A DNA stretch of 29,284 bases from a virus. The notes under the pieces were generated by a model. The model did not search any database. It was not told where the DNA came from and saw only the letters and a program-made list of their open reading frames with translations. The stretch is from positions 1 through 29,284 of the IMG/VR virus record IMGVR_UViG_3300033151_000656. One strand, given 5' to 3'. Each line of letters opens with the position of its first letter. The first letter of the stretch is position 1. A program made the translations under genes and the position numbers. Below, in pieces: positions 8,873 through 17,323 of this stretch.

Positions 8873-9180
8873 CGACTTCCTTGACCGTGTCTCTTGCGGG
8901 GCGGTACTGGCATTTCCATATCAAGTGGGATGCATTGTTTTTTATATAATTCTACCCAGGATGATCGAGACCGGATCTTACTATCAAGGATCTTTCCAGC
9001 AAAAAATTCTGAGCGGCCTATCCTTTCCACTTCCACGCCGGATAATGCTTCTGCTTTTTTTATTGCGAGAACCAGCGCCTTGGTCGAATCTGGATGTGCA
9101 CCAGGGGGGCGCTCTAATTCTACAATACCGGACGAATCGTCTGTATAGTGAACCGTGTATGTATATGATGTTTTACTCAT
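8869..9180 (-). CDS. small protein after tape measure
   Basis: A 103-residue protein. The start at 9180 forms a TGATG junction with the tape measure stop, and AAGGAGGG lies directly upstream; an in-frame GTG one codon earlier is the alternative. The N-terminal half has a beta pattern (YTYTVHYTDDSSGIVELE), and the C-terminus is basic and Pro-rich. It is translationally coupled to the tape measure. Function unknown. Confidence 0.6.
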   Translation of the reverse strand: MSKTSYTYTVHYTDDSSGIVELERPPGAHPDSTKALVLAIKKAEALSGVEVERIGRSEFFAGKILDSKIRSRSSWVELYKKQCIPLDMEMPVPPRKRHGQGSR

Positions 9181-12100
9181 CACCGCCCTCCTTGGCCGTG
9201 GAGTTTAATTGAGGGGTCATCCAGAAACGCCGCCAGCTTTGGCGCATCCTGTGGTTTTGCGTAAACCGGGAACCTGTCGCCTGTCCGGTCGTTTTGCAGA
9301 ATAATTGTGCCCAACTTCGGGAATTCATGCCCGCCGCCTGCGCCCGGCTGAACCGGTGCAAGTGTTGGCATATCCGGAGGCGGGGCCATCATCACCATAT
9401 CATGGGCAGGTGGTACCAGGTAGTTAGAGAGTATCTCCCTGGTCTGGCTTGGGCCAAGGTATGCAGCGATACCCTGCATAGCCTTATCGTAATGCCCATC
9501 ATTGATCGGGCGCATAACCCGGTTATATCCCAATTCACGCACCCGCTTTCCTTTAGTAACAGCCTCGCCGCCAGCAAGCACGGCATACACACTATCGTAT
9601 TCCGGAGGCCCGTTGACCTGCGCCCCTGCCCGCATATCAGTTGCGCTGCGGATCTGGCCGCCGTGAAACGCCGCCTGAATAGTTTTTTCGGTGATCGTGA
9701 AGGTTACAGTCCTTGGTTTTTCCAGGTCGTCAAGGCCCGAATCTATCTCTGCGATATCTTTGAGTGAGGAATCTTTTGCCGCAGTCATGGACTCAGCAAG
9801 TGGAGCACCAACGCCTACCGCCTTATCAATGAGCGCCTGTAGTTTTTCTTCTGCTTCGGAGAACTTAAAGGCCTCATCAATGGCACTGCCCGCGCTTTTG
9901 GCTTCAGCTGCCACCTGACCTTGTATGTCAATAGCGAGCTTCCCAGCAGCTTCAACGCCCTTCATGGCCTCTTCTAATGCTTCTTTTTCACCAACAAGAG
10001 CCTTTTCGTTCTCTTTTACTTCCTTTTTCAGTTCTTTTATTTCTTTCCGGGCAGCTCTGATGTTTTTCTTTTCATCCTTACTAATTACCCCATCCTTTCT
10101 TGCATCTTTTTTAAGTGTCTTGTAGTCCTTGAGTGCATCCTTGAGCTGCTCCTTGCTTCTATCAAGGTCTGATGCTGCCGACCGGACATCCCCAGCAAAG
10201 TCTTTATAGGCATCAGCCGCCGCATCTGCTGACTTAAGTGCGCCTTCCAAGTCACCAGCTTCCTGCAATGCCTTTGCAGAAACAAGGGCATTCTCTGCCT
10301 CAGCCTTGATGGCCTTGTGCGCATCAGCCACGGACATTCCAGAGCGGGCCATTTCATCGAGTTCCGCCTTAAGGTTGCTTTCTCGATCAAGGATATCATC
10401 CTGAACATCCTTAACGGTTTCGCGGTAATCTTCCCATATTTTCTTTGCAGCGGAGCGAGCGGCCTTATCCTCTTTTATTACTTCGTTGATTGCATCGACC
10501 GCCGCCTTTGCTGTTGCTTTGAGCGCGGATTGTTTGTCCTGCTCGGCGGAAATAAATTTGCCAGTATTCTCGTCCTGTCGAAGTAGCCCCCTGGCAAGGG
10601 CTACTTCAACATCCTCCATAGATTTGACGGTAACCCCGGTCTCCTTTGAGATCTTTTTAAACTCATCGTTCAGGTTATTCGCCATGTCTGCCGCCCACTT
10701 CTGCGACTCACCTAGCTCTTTGCTGTTTACAGCAATCTTCTTATAAGCATCACTAGCATCGGAAAATAGCTCTCCGGAGGCTCCAAACGCAGCATCTACA
10801 TCACGACCGGCCTCTTTCGCAGCATCGCTGGTTAATCCTAGCGTGTCCGTCAGAAAGCCAGCTCCCTGCCTAATTAGCTGCACCCCACCGTACCCGGCCA
10901 TCAGCGCCGCTTGGAATCCTTTGACCGGGCCGATTATAAAATGCACAGAAGTACTGAGATGGTGCGCCCCCTCAGCAAGCAGCTGCACTAAAGGTATTAA
11001 CGGTTCTATACCCTCCAGCGCTGCAACTTGAGCCTCACTTGCAATCGCACGTAGGGAACCACCAATGCCCTCGTGCATGATATCAGAGACTTCTTGAGCC
11101 GTACCGGCTGCATCTCGCAGGGCTTCTTCGTAATCTCTGATTGCCTCTTCGCCAATTGCGACGAGAGCGGCCATACCTGGACCAGCCTCTTGCCCCCATA
11201 GCTGTACCTGCTGGCGTGGTGTCAGGGTTGCCTCTCCAACATCTCCAATTATTTCAGCAAAATCCTTGAATTGCCCGTTAACTTTGAACACTTCGAGGTT
11301 AATATCTGCAATAACATCTTTTGCATCACCAGCCGGGTTGATTAAGCGGGCCAGGCCCCCACCAAGGGCCGTACCACCCCGCCCACCCTCAAGGCCAGCA
11401 GCAGCTAGGGCAGTGATTAGACTGCCTGTCTGTTCCAGGTCATAGCCGATAGAGTTGGCAACAGAGCCGACATAGCTCATCGCTTCACCAAAATCTCCAG
11501 CGGTCTGAGTAGCAGACAGCGACGCTTCAACGATAACATCAACGACCCGGGATGCGTCGCCAACATCAAGCTGAAACTGCGCCATTGCTTTGCTGACGTA
11601 TCCAGCAGACTCAGCAAAATTCAGCTCAGAATCAGCGGCCAGGTTGGCAACGGATGCGGTGGTTCGCAACATATCGTTTGCGCTCTGGCCAGCCTGGGCC
11701 AGGGCCACCATTCCCTCCGCAACTTCTCTCGGGGTTTGGGCCGGTCGCCTGCCAATATCTATGGCAAGTTGTTCAAGTTGTTTAAATTCTTCAGCGGTGG
11801 ACTTACTGAACGCCTTGACCTTGCGGAGTTCGTCATCAAACGCCGCAAAGAACTTGATACCCTCAAGAGCGGCCTGAAATGACACGGCAGCACTGAGTAC
11901 TCCTAATAGCTGGCTTTTTAGGTCGCCGAAGCCGTCCCCATCTATATCAGAGGCAGCATTATCAATATCGTCAAGCTCTGATTCCAGCCGATTAAGCTCC
12001 CGGTTCAACAATCGGGCCGCGCGGGCAATATCCTCAAGAGATTCCTCACCGGAATTTTCCATCCGGTGGAAATCATCTTGGAGATCGTTCATCTCCTGCG

Positions 12101-12314
12101 CAATTTCCTGCGTTGACCGCATCACCAAGCGGGCAGCATCACGGATCCCTTCACCAGCAGCTTCTGCGGCGTTTTCTGCATCGCCCAGGCCCTGACTTAA
12201 ATTATCAACAGAATCGGCTGAGTCATCGACAGAGGTGTTCATCTCATTGAAATCAGCAATGGCAGCCGCCATCTCTGTTCTGACTATCAGTGCAAGGTCT
12301 GCCGTCGTTGACAT
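9180..12314 (-). CDS. tail tape measure protein
   Basis: A 1044-residue protein, the longest in the window. The N-terminus (to about residue 130) is a charged coiled coil. Residues about 170-410 match the TP901-type tape-measure core, with alternating Ala-rich helices such as EGMVALAQAGQS and GSLITALAAAGLEGG. Hydrophobic helices follow near 455-490, and a long Lys/Glu coiled coil spans about 610-830. The C-terminus is Pro-rich. The protein sets tail length inside the tube. It lies right after the G/GT chaperone pair, the conserved order for long-tailed phages. The length fits a long flexible tail. Confidence 0.95.
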   Translation of the reverse strand: MSTTADLALIVRTEMAAAIADFNEMNTSVDDSADSVDNLSQGLGDAENAAEAAGEGIRDAARLVMRSTQEIAQEMNDLQDDFHRMENSGEESLEDIARAARLLNRELNRLESELDDIDNAASDIDGDGFGDLKSQLLGVLSAAVSFQAALEGIKFFAAFDDELRKVKAFSKSTAEEFKQLEQLAIDIGRRPAQTPREVAEGMVALAQAGQSANDMLRTTASVANLAADSELNFAESAGYVSKAMAQFQLDVGDASRVVDVIVEASLSATQTAGDFGEAMSYVGSVANSIGYDLEQTGSLITALAAAGLEGGRGGTALGGGLARLINPAGDAKDVIADINLEVFKVNGQFKDFAEIIGDVGEATLTPRQQVQLWGQEAGPGMAALVAIGEEAIRDYEEALRDAAGTAQEVSDIMHEGIGGSLRAIASEAQVAALEGIEPLIPLVQLLAEGAHHLSTSVHFIIGPVKGFQAALMAGYGGVQLIRQGAGFLTDTLGLTSDAAKEAGRDVDAAFGASGELFSDASDAYKKIAVNSKELGESQKWAADMANNLNDEFKKISKETGVTVKSMEDVEVALARGLLRQDENTGKFISAEQDKQSALKATAKAAVDAINEVIKEDKAARSAAKKIWEDYRETVKDVQDDILDRESNLKAELDEMARSGMSVADAHKAIKAEAENALVSAKALQEAGDLEGALKSADAAADAYKDFAGDVRSAASDLDRSKEQLKDALKDYKTLKKDARKDGVISKDEKKNIRAARKEIKELKKEVKENEKALVGEKEALEEAMKGVEAAGKLAIDIQGQVAAEAKSAGSAIDEAFKFSEAEEKLQALIDKAVGVGAPLAESMTAAKDSSLKDIAEIDSGLDDLEKPRTVTFTITEKTIQAAFHGGQIRSATDMRAGAQVNGPPEYDSVYAVLAGGEAVTKGKRVRELGYNRVMRPINDGHYDKAMQGIAAYLGPSQTREILSNYLVPPAHDMVMMAPPPDMPTLAPVQPGAGGGHEFPKLGTIILQNDRTGDRFPVYAKPQDAPKLAAFLDDPSIKLHGQGGR

Positions 12315-12323
12315 TTAATTATT

Positions 12324-13153
12324 CTATCGATTTGGTTGATTTTTATTACGAGCAGCGTCGGCTTGCTGCTTCCGGATAATTTTCAGATGGTCCTCGTATA
12401 CATCCCAAGAATATTCCCATGCGTTGGCATGCCCGTATGAGGAGACGAGCATACCAATGTTGTGGGTTATTCCGTCTGCAAACTGCCTCCAAGACCTGTT
12501 GGAAGAGTTCCGAAGGTGGCTCCTACCGGTTTTTTGTTCCGCTCCGCGTCCAGAACCACACCCCTCCCTTTGACTGCTTCCCTCATGGCCTTCACTTCTC
12601 CCCTGGCTGCGGCGATCTCCGCTCCTACCTCCGCCCCCAGAGCCTCCTCTGTCTTCGCTGGCCCAGGCGTCTCTTCCTCTGTCACTTGGGCCGGTACTTT
12701 CTCGGGAGCCTTCTTGGCCTTGCCTTGGATCCCCACTCGGCGGCACAGTCGAGTTATCATCGGCCCCACCATCCGCGCGGCTGACCATGATAAAAAATCA
12801 GGATTCACATCCTCCCATGCTTTCAGGAGAGCATCAAGATCGCCTGTATCTTCCGACAGGGGTAATGCACTCATGAGGCCGTCAAGATCTTCAACGGATT
12901 CCAGGAATATATCCTCGTGGATACCGGCATTGACCAGGCGGGCAGACAACAGCTGAACCATGATTTCGTCACTATGCGACAGCGATTGTGTGAAAAAGTC
13001 TTGCACGCTCAGCAGTTCCTTTTCGCTCGCCGTCCCCGTGTTTGCAGATATTTCCTGCATCGCGGCGTACCGCTTGGAGAATGCACCGATCCTCTTTACT
13101 GATAAAGTGCGGATTACTATCTTTTCTTCTCCTACAGAGACGATTTTTATCAT
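12324..13153 (-). CDS. tape-measure chaperone GT (frameshift product)
   Basis: Predicted -1 frameshift fusion. Translation starts at 13153 in the G frame and slips at a run of six A residues (minus strand, 12535-12530; codons AAC AAA AAA CCG). It then continues in the other frame to the TAG at 12326-12324. The added part reads as a real protein (WRQFADGITHNIGMLV, then YGHANAWEYSWDVYEDHL) and has no start of its own in the right place. Lambda G/GT and the tail assembly genes of many phages, Mu included, use the same arrangement. The product would bind the tape measure during tail assembly. Confidence 0.7.
12467..13153 (-). CDS. tape-measure chaperone G
   Basis: A 228-residue unshifted product directly upstream of the tape measure. 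The N-terminal part is an alpha/beta domain (MIKIVSVGEEKIVIRTLSV) like tail assembly chaperones; the C-terminal part from about residue 150 is a low-complexity Glu/Ala/Lys linker. It overlaps the end of the 86-residue gene by 4 bases (ATGA-type). The unshifted protein should be the major form, with a minority of ribosomes making the GT fusion. Confidence 0.75.
   Translation of the reverse strand: MIKIVSVGEEKIVIRTLSVKRIGAFSKRYAAMQEISANTGTASEKELLSVQDFFTQSLSHSDEIMVQLLSARLVNAGIHEDIFLESVEDLDGLMSALPLSEDTGDLDALLKAWEDVNPDFLSWSAARMVGPMITRLCRRVGIQGKAKKAPEKVPAQVTEEETPGPAKTEEALGAEVGAEIAAARGEVKAMREAVKGRGVVLDAERNKKPVGATFGTLPTGLGGSLQTE
12530..12536 (-). other. -1 ribosomal frameshift site
   Basis: On the coding strand the bases read C AAA AAA followed by C. 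The P- and A-site AAA codons can both step back one base, the second with perfect re-pairing. The shift leads into the downstream frame that encodes the T extension. The site is near the end of the G frame (17 codons before its stop), as usual for G/GT pairs. I see no convincing downstream pseudoknot by eye. Confidence 0.6.
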
Positions 13154-13410
13154 GCTATAACCCCATTTTTACGCAACCGGTCAACATGCCGGGCGGAAAA
13201 TATAACTTTTTTATCTGGCTCACCAATCTTATCATACGTCGGCGAGGTAACCTCACTCCCGACACACACTTCTTTCAATATCAGGTGTGCCTCGACCTCC
13301 TTGGCCGCTGTTTTTAATGCCTGCTTGCGGGTCGTATGTGCCCTTGCTGGTTTTGACTTCGTTTTTGCTTTCTCGTCCACATTTGTGGATACTGCTGGAG
13401 TGGTAGGCAT
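13150..13410 (-). CDS. small tail-region protein
   Basis: An 86-residue protein starting ATG at 13410. The first 40 residues are Lys/Thr/Ala-rich and probably disordered; the rest is a compact domain ending FSARHVDRLRKNGVIA. It sits between the tail tube and the chaperone, where Mu relatives carry a small unnamed gene. It has no recognised family and may help tube assembly. Confidence 0.55.
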   Translation of the reverse strand: MPTTPAVSTNVDEKAKTKSKPARAHTTRKQALKTAAKEVEAHLILKEVCVGSEVTSPTYDKIGEPDKKVIFSARHVDRLRKNGVIA

Positions 13411-13467
13411 ATATTTTTATATCCTAATATCGTTAAGTACTTAGAGTGCTTAGTAAGGGACAAGGTA

Positions 13468-14502
13468 TTAATCAAACCACTTCCTCATACGCTCTGTCTC
13501 TTTCGAGTAATCCCAGTTTGCCGGTGTGCCGGGCGGTGGGTTTGCCGGATCAACAAGCTGTGGGGAAACGTCAAAGCCGGTGATTGACACGGCCCTCGAA
13601 CCTGCATCAAGCGCCGTTGTCCCAAATATTTGCGCATTCGGTGCAATGTAGCTGAGGTTCTGCATATCGATTTCATTGTAGCCCGTGACTTTGACGAAAC
13701 CATTTTTACTGTACTCGGTACTAGGCTGATAAAGATCAGAGTCAAGGGCGGCATAATCGTAGCTCGTCAGGATTGGCTCGCTGGTGACCAGGCTACTGCC
13801 GACCATTCTTACATACTCACCATGTTTTGCCGATGAGACTCTGTAATCAGTTAAATCTGAAGCAATAACAAGCCCCATGTCTTGCAGGGTCAAGTCACCA
13901 TCAACGACGGTTGTGCCATCAGCGGGGTATTCTGGTTCAGTTATGCCGGAATCGCCAGTTCCAGAGACGACCTTATAAAAGTGGTCCGTCGCAAGTGGGG
14001 GTGAGGTATTTGTTGTCGGGATAATATAATCTCCAACGGCCCTAGCTGTTTCCGTTACCCATTCAGCAGCGTTGCCGCTATCAGCAACAAGCAAACCATT
14101 GGCTCGCACTACGGAGGATTCTGTTACATTATTATGGCCGTCGGATGCATACCAAAAATCACCCTCAGCAGGCGCATAATCAGCAAGGTCGATTTGCACC
14201 GATGCCGCGACAGAGGAAAGCATTAGATCAGAGTTAAGACCTATAGCAACGGCGGCCTTTGTAGGGTCGTCAAATGTTGCCGACCATCCAGCGCTTGCTA
14301 CACCCTGGTAAAGAGTTTTACGGTTTGCGCCGGGAGGAGCCTCGGATGTTCGATTCACGATACTAAGCTTGGTCGACGTGTCTGCCGCACGCATAAAAGT
14401 GAGGTGGCCACCCATGCGTTTGAAGCCGGTGCCTTCCCAACTGGAGCCATCTTTTAAACGGATTAGAATTTTTACTATCCATACCGCACCTTCATCATAC
14501 AT
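13468..14502 (-). CDS. major tail tube protein (probable)
   Basis: A 344-residue protein starting at 14502 with AAAGG upstream. It lies after the probable tail terminator and before the chaperones and tape measure, which is the tube gene slot. Residues about 156-211 are an inserted module with the pattern GDYIIPTT, HFYKVVSGTGDSG, EPEYP, TVVDGDLTLQ, a unit found in many phage virion proteins and thought to be surface-exposed. The remaining sequence is beta-rich, consistent with a tube fold. No sheath gene accompanies it, which favours a non-contractile tail. Confidence 0.65.
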   Translation of the reverse strand: MYDEGAVWIVKILIRLKDGSSWEGTGFKRMGGHLTFMRAADTSTKLSIVNRTSEAPPGANRKTLYQGVASAGWSATFDDPTKAAVAIGLNSDLMLSSVAASVQIDLADYAPAEGDFWYASDGHNNVTESSVVRANGLLVADSGNAAEWVTETARAVGDYIIPTTNTSPPLATDHFYKVVSGTGDSGITEPEYPADGTTVVDGDLTLQDMGLVIASDLTDYRVSSAKHGEYVRMVGSSLVTSEPILTSYDYAALDSDLYQPSTEYSKNGFVKVTGYNEIDMQNLSYIAPNAQIFGTTALDAGSRAVSITGFDVSPQLVDPANPPPGTPANWDYSKETERMRKWFD

Positions 14503-14503
14503 A

Positions 14504-14920
14504 TTAAGCCTTTAATTTAAATTTATCGCCGTGGACTGTCACCTCGGCGTGAATCATATAAAGAGTCACGCCGCCATCCGCAACGCCCTCCCAAAAATCA
14601 GATTGTATTGAAACTCTACTGCACCCAATACAGGGCATCACCCAACCATTCAGGGCGGCGGTGATCTGCTGCGCCGTAGGGTCAACAGAGGCGTCCTGCT
14701 CGTATTCATAGTCAGGCAGGTATAGCCTGACGTAAACCCCGACAATACGGGAATCTGCATTACTATCAGGCTCAAAGGGTACCGACCCGGCCACCCAAAC
14801 CGTTGCCGCTGGCGGGGCCTCTATCGGCGGACGATCGGGGTTATCATTCACCCTCTCAAGTATATCGAGCGACGTTAATCGGTCGATAAACGTTGATGCC
14901 AGCAGAGTACGGTCAAACAT
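14504..14920 (-). CDS. probable tail terminator / tail completion protein
   Basis: A 138-residue protein starting ATG at 14920, just after the gp36-like gene and two bases before the tube gene ends the junction. It begins FDRTLLASTFIDRLTSLDIL and ends with a beta stretch (VTLYMIHAEVTVHGDKFKL), the alpha-then-beta layout of tail-completion proteins such as Mu gp37-like. Assignment rests mainly on gene order and size; the family match by eye is modest. Confidence 0.5.
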   Translation of the reverse strand: MFDRTLLASTFIDRLTSLDILERVNDNPDRPPIEAPPAATVWVAGSVPFEPDSNADSRIVGVYVRLYLPDYEYEQDASVDPTAQQITAALNGWVMPCIGCSRVSIQSDFWEGVADGGVTLYMIHAEVTVHGDKFKLKA

Positions 14921-14922
14921 CG

Positions 14923-15405
14923 CTAATATCCTTTCATGCTGTCGCGGCTGAATTCTCGCTTATCTACAGAGAATGTAACCGCATTTGGAGATTTAACCAC
15001 AACCGGTGCCGTAATATCCAAATCACCAGAGGCAATTTTATCCAAAAGCGTTTGCATATCGTTGCAGCTCTTTGTTATTGCGTCAACTTGGGTGCTAGTG
15101 GATGCCCCCTGCGCCTTAGTCGCGTAAGGCCTGCGCCTCCACAGGGAACAAATAGTCAGGGTTGCAGAAATCTTGGTAGCCACGCCCGACACGGGATTAA
15201 GGGGGAGCGGGGCGTGTCCGGAAGCGTAGAAATCAATCTGATCGTCAGAATCTTTGATAAGTGCATCAACAATATCCCAGTTGACCAAGGCTTCTTTTTC
15301 TGCATCAGTCATACCCCTTGAGGGCTCTGTACCTGTGGTGGTTAACCGGATAAGTTCCTCTATGCTCATCCGGTCAAGGATATCCTGATGGACAGAATAG
15401 GCCAT
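14923..15405 (-). CDS. gp36-like head-tail connector protein (DUF1320)
   Basis: A 160-residue protein with the signature start of the Mu gp36/DUF1320 family: a short N-terminal YSVHQDILDRMSIEELIRLT, then DIVDALIKDSDDQIDFYASG and the PLPLNPV turn. It overlaps the preceding stop by TAATG at 15405. Family members join head to tail in Mu-like phages. Its place between the FluMu-type gene and the tail completion gene agrees. Confidence 0.8.
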   Translation of the reverse strand: MAYSVHQDILDRMSIEELIRLTTTGTEPSRGMTDAEKEALVNWDIVDALIKDSDDQIDFYASGHAPLPLNPVSGVATKISATLTICSLWRRRPYATKAQGASTSTQVDAITKSCNDMQTLLDKIASGDLDITAPVVVKSPNAVTFSVDKREFSRDSMKGY

Positions 15406-15962
15406 TATTCCTTACCTTCCACCCGCTGTTCATCCAGCAGGGCCATAGCTCTGTCCCGCTCTTGGCCGGTCACTTTCCATCCGACCATAGCGGAAAGAGC
15501 TTTTGTTTTCGGCACTTTTCCCGCAAATTTACTTTCATCCCTTGGCAGTATAGAGATTAAAGATTCACAAGTATCGACCAGCTCATTAAAAGGGTGATCA
15601 TCAGGGGCACCTTCTACTTCGACGGGGGGCGCAAAAAGATTCACAATCTTTTCACGCAGACCATCCTCAGTCCCGTAATCCTCGGCAAACGGCTGGAGCA
15701 CAGCTGTCGCCAAGTCAATCGCTTCCTCCATGTCTAATCCCTCTAGCGGTGAAGGAGGGGTACAAGCCAGGCGATCAACAGCCTCTTCAACCTCACAAAT
15801 GTTAAAGCCGGGATCATCCTCGAACTCCCGGATTTGAGCCGCATTGAAGGTACCAACCGGATAAAGCTTCCGGCCTGCGGTATGTCCGACACCACCACGG
15901 TACCTGCCTCCCGGTACATTGCAGATTACTTCAATAAGTTTTTTTGGAATAACATCACTCAT
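15405..15962 (-). CDS. FluMu-type gp35-like protein
   Basis: A 185-residue protein. Residues about 18-60 (RYRGGVGHTAGRKLYPVGTF, then the IREFEDDPGF motif) match the N-terminal domain typical of Mu-like FluMu gp35/HI1506 proteins. The rest is acidic and probably helical. It follows the major capsid gene and has GGAG seven bases before its ATG at 15962. The exact role in the virion is unknown to me. Confidence 0.7.
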   Translation of the reverse strand: MSDVIPKKLIEVICNVPGGRYRGGVGHTAGRKLYPVGTFNAAQIREFEDDPGFNICEVEEAVDRLACTPPSPLEGLDMEEAIDLATAVLQPFAEDYGTEDGLREKIVNLFAPPVEVEGAPDDHPFNELVDTCESLISILPRDESKFAGKVPKTKALSAMVGWKVTGQERDRAMALLDEQRVEGKE

Positions 15963-15974
15963 GATTATCTCCTA

Positions 15975-16895
15975 TCAACCTGCGCCGGTTGAGCCCACAG
16001 CAAGCTGTGGAAAAGTATATCCTGCGGCCCCACGGCCTTCGTTTCCGTACAGGTACTTGGCCCGTTTAAAGACCTCTTCGGTTTCTGTCCCGATCATCTG
16101 CACAAAGTGTGCTTTTTTACGCTCCTGAAAAACAAAGGGCTTGAAATAGCTGTGGTCAGCCATCAGCATCCACTGAGTTGTCCAACCCAGACGCTTATTG
16201 ACCTTGACCTTAAACATGCCCTTATTAGGGTTCTTGCTCTGGTCGTCCAACTCATCCTGGTTGGCCAACTTAAATGCGGTCTCGCGCAGGGCAGATCCAA
16301 CAACAAGGGTGCCAGCTGCTAGATTGAGAGGTTGCCCCTCAGTATCGGCAAACGTTTCCATCTTGGTAATGGCAGCGCCAATGGAGGCGGAAGCACTAGC
16401 GGCAGTAGTAGCGGACAGAACAGCAGTTATCTTGTTACTATACGTTACTGTTGTTCCAGTCGAATCAATCTGCGGGTGATCCGTATCAAAGAAAAATTGT
16501 CCATCAAAACACAACGCTGTGAACGCAGCCTTGATCACATCTGCAACGAGAATGTCAGGCCACTCCATAGCAGAGATCCCAGCCGCCTTTGATGCATCAG
16601 CGTAATCGCCGTAGATATCATCCTCAATATCATCACGGTCTACTTCGATAGTCGCTTCATACGGCTTATTCTCAAGCTCGTATTTATAGGCGGCTAACGC
16701 CTTGATCATTTTTTCCCCAATCCACAATCGCATGATTGGAAATCGTTGAAACCATCGATAAATCTCTTTTGTTGTCGTAGACTTGCGCAACATAGCGTAG
16801 TCACTCCACTCAGGTACAACACTCTTTGCTCCAAGGCTCCAGTCTACATGGAGCCCCTGAAAGAAAGCACTAAGAGATGCCTTGTTCAATATCAT
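15975..16895 (-). CDS. Mu gpT-like major capsid protein
   Basis: A 306-residue protein of the Mu major head subunit family. Visible marks are the N-terminal LNKASLSAFFQGL, the RWFQRFPIMRLWIGEK segment, YEATIEVDRDDIEDDIYG and FFFDTDHP, all in the expected order for gpT (HK97 fold). The usual family length is about 300. It follows the decoration protein and precedes the gp35-like gene, the Mu order. It would form the icosahedral shell after processing of the scaffold. Confidence 0.93.
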   Translation of the reverse strand: MILNKASLSAFFQGLHVDWSLGAKSVVPEWSDYAMLRKSTTTKEIYRWFQRFPIMRLWIGEKMIKALAAYKYELENKPYEATIEVDRDDIEDDIYGDYADASKAAGISAMEWPDILVADVIKAAFTALCFDGQFFFDTDHPQIDSTGTTVTYSNKITAVLSATTAASASASIGAAITKMETFADTEGQPLNLAAGTLVVGSALRETAFKLANQDELDDQSKNPNKGMFKVKVNKRLGWTTQWMLMADHSYFKPFVFQERKKAHFVQMIGTETEEVFKRAKYLYGNEGRGAAGYTFPQLAVGSTGAG

Positions 16896-16909
16896 ATTAA
16901 CCTCTTAAA

Positions 16910-17323
16910 TTAATCAAACCAAATAAGGACGCCAAAGGTCGCGTCGAGCTGAATTGCTGTACCGGCTATAATGCTGTTTGTACCGGTAGCGCTAGATACT
17001 GTTTCATCATCCTCAATATAGATAGATGCCAGGCCATGCAGATGTGCTTTCGTTACGGCGGCGGTACCGCTATTTGCATACCAAAATGCACGGAGGCGGC
17101 GCAGCTTTACAGTTTTGTCTGCGGCAGCGCCTGCTGAGTTGTCAACGTATTCTTCGATACGTCCAACTACCTTCAGCCCAGCCGCATCGGCTGCCGGAAG
17201 AACATCACCAGCTGCATTGACAGCCCCCATTGCCCCCGCATATAAAGTTTTTGCGGCGGCAACAGTGAGCACAACAACTTCACCATCTTGCATAGAGGTA
17301 TTGCGATCTGCTGATGTAGCCAT
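16910..17323 (-). CDS. head decoration-like protein
   Basis: A 137-residue Ala/Val/Thr-rich protein with no Cys, starting TAATG-coupled to the protease gene at 17323. The layout (short basic N-terminus, AAKTLYAGAMGAVNAAGDVLP, then GRIEEYVDN) resembles capsid cement or decoration proteins that Mu-like phages place between protease and major capsid. It would stabilise the shell from outside. Confidence 0.7.
   Translation of the reverse strand: MATSADRNTSMQDGEVVVLTVAAAKTLYAGAMGAVNAAGDVLPAADAAGLKVVGRIEEYVDNSAGAAADKTVKLRRLRAFWYANSGTAAVTKAHLHGLASIYIEDDETVSSATGTNSIIAGTAIQLDATFGVLIWFD

Noticed and set aside
12537-12788. Independent gene starting near 12788 in the T frame
   Set aside because: This part is Ser/Gly/Arg/Asp low-complexity, an out-of-register reading of the G linker; only the part after the slip site looks like protein.
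13434-13452. Imperfect palindrome between the tube gene and the 86-residue gene
   Set aside because: Seven of eight pairs, A/T-rich, no U tract; too weak to call a terminator or operator.
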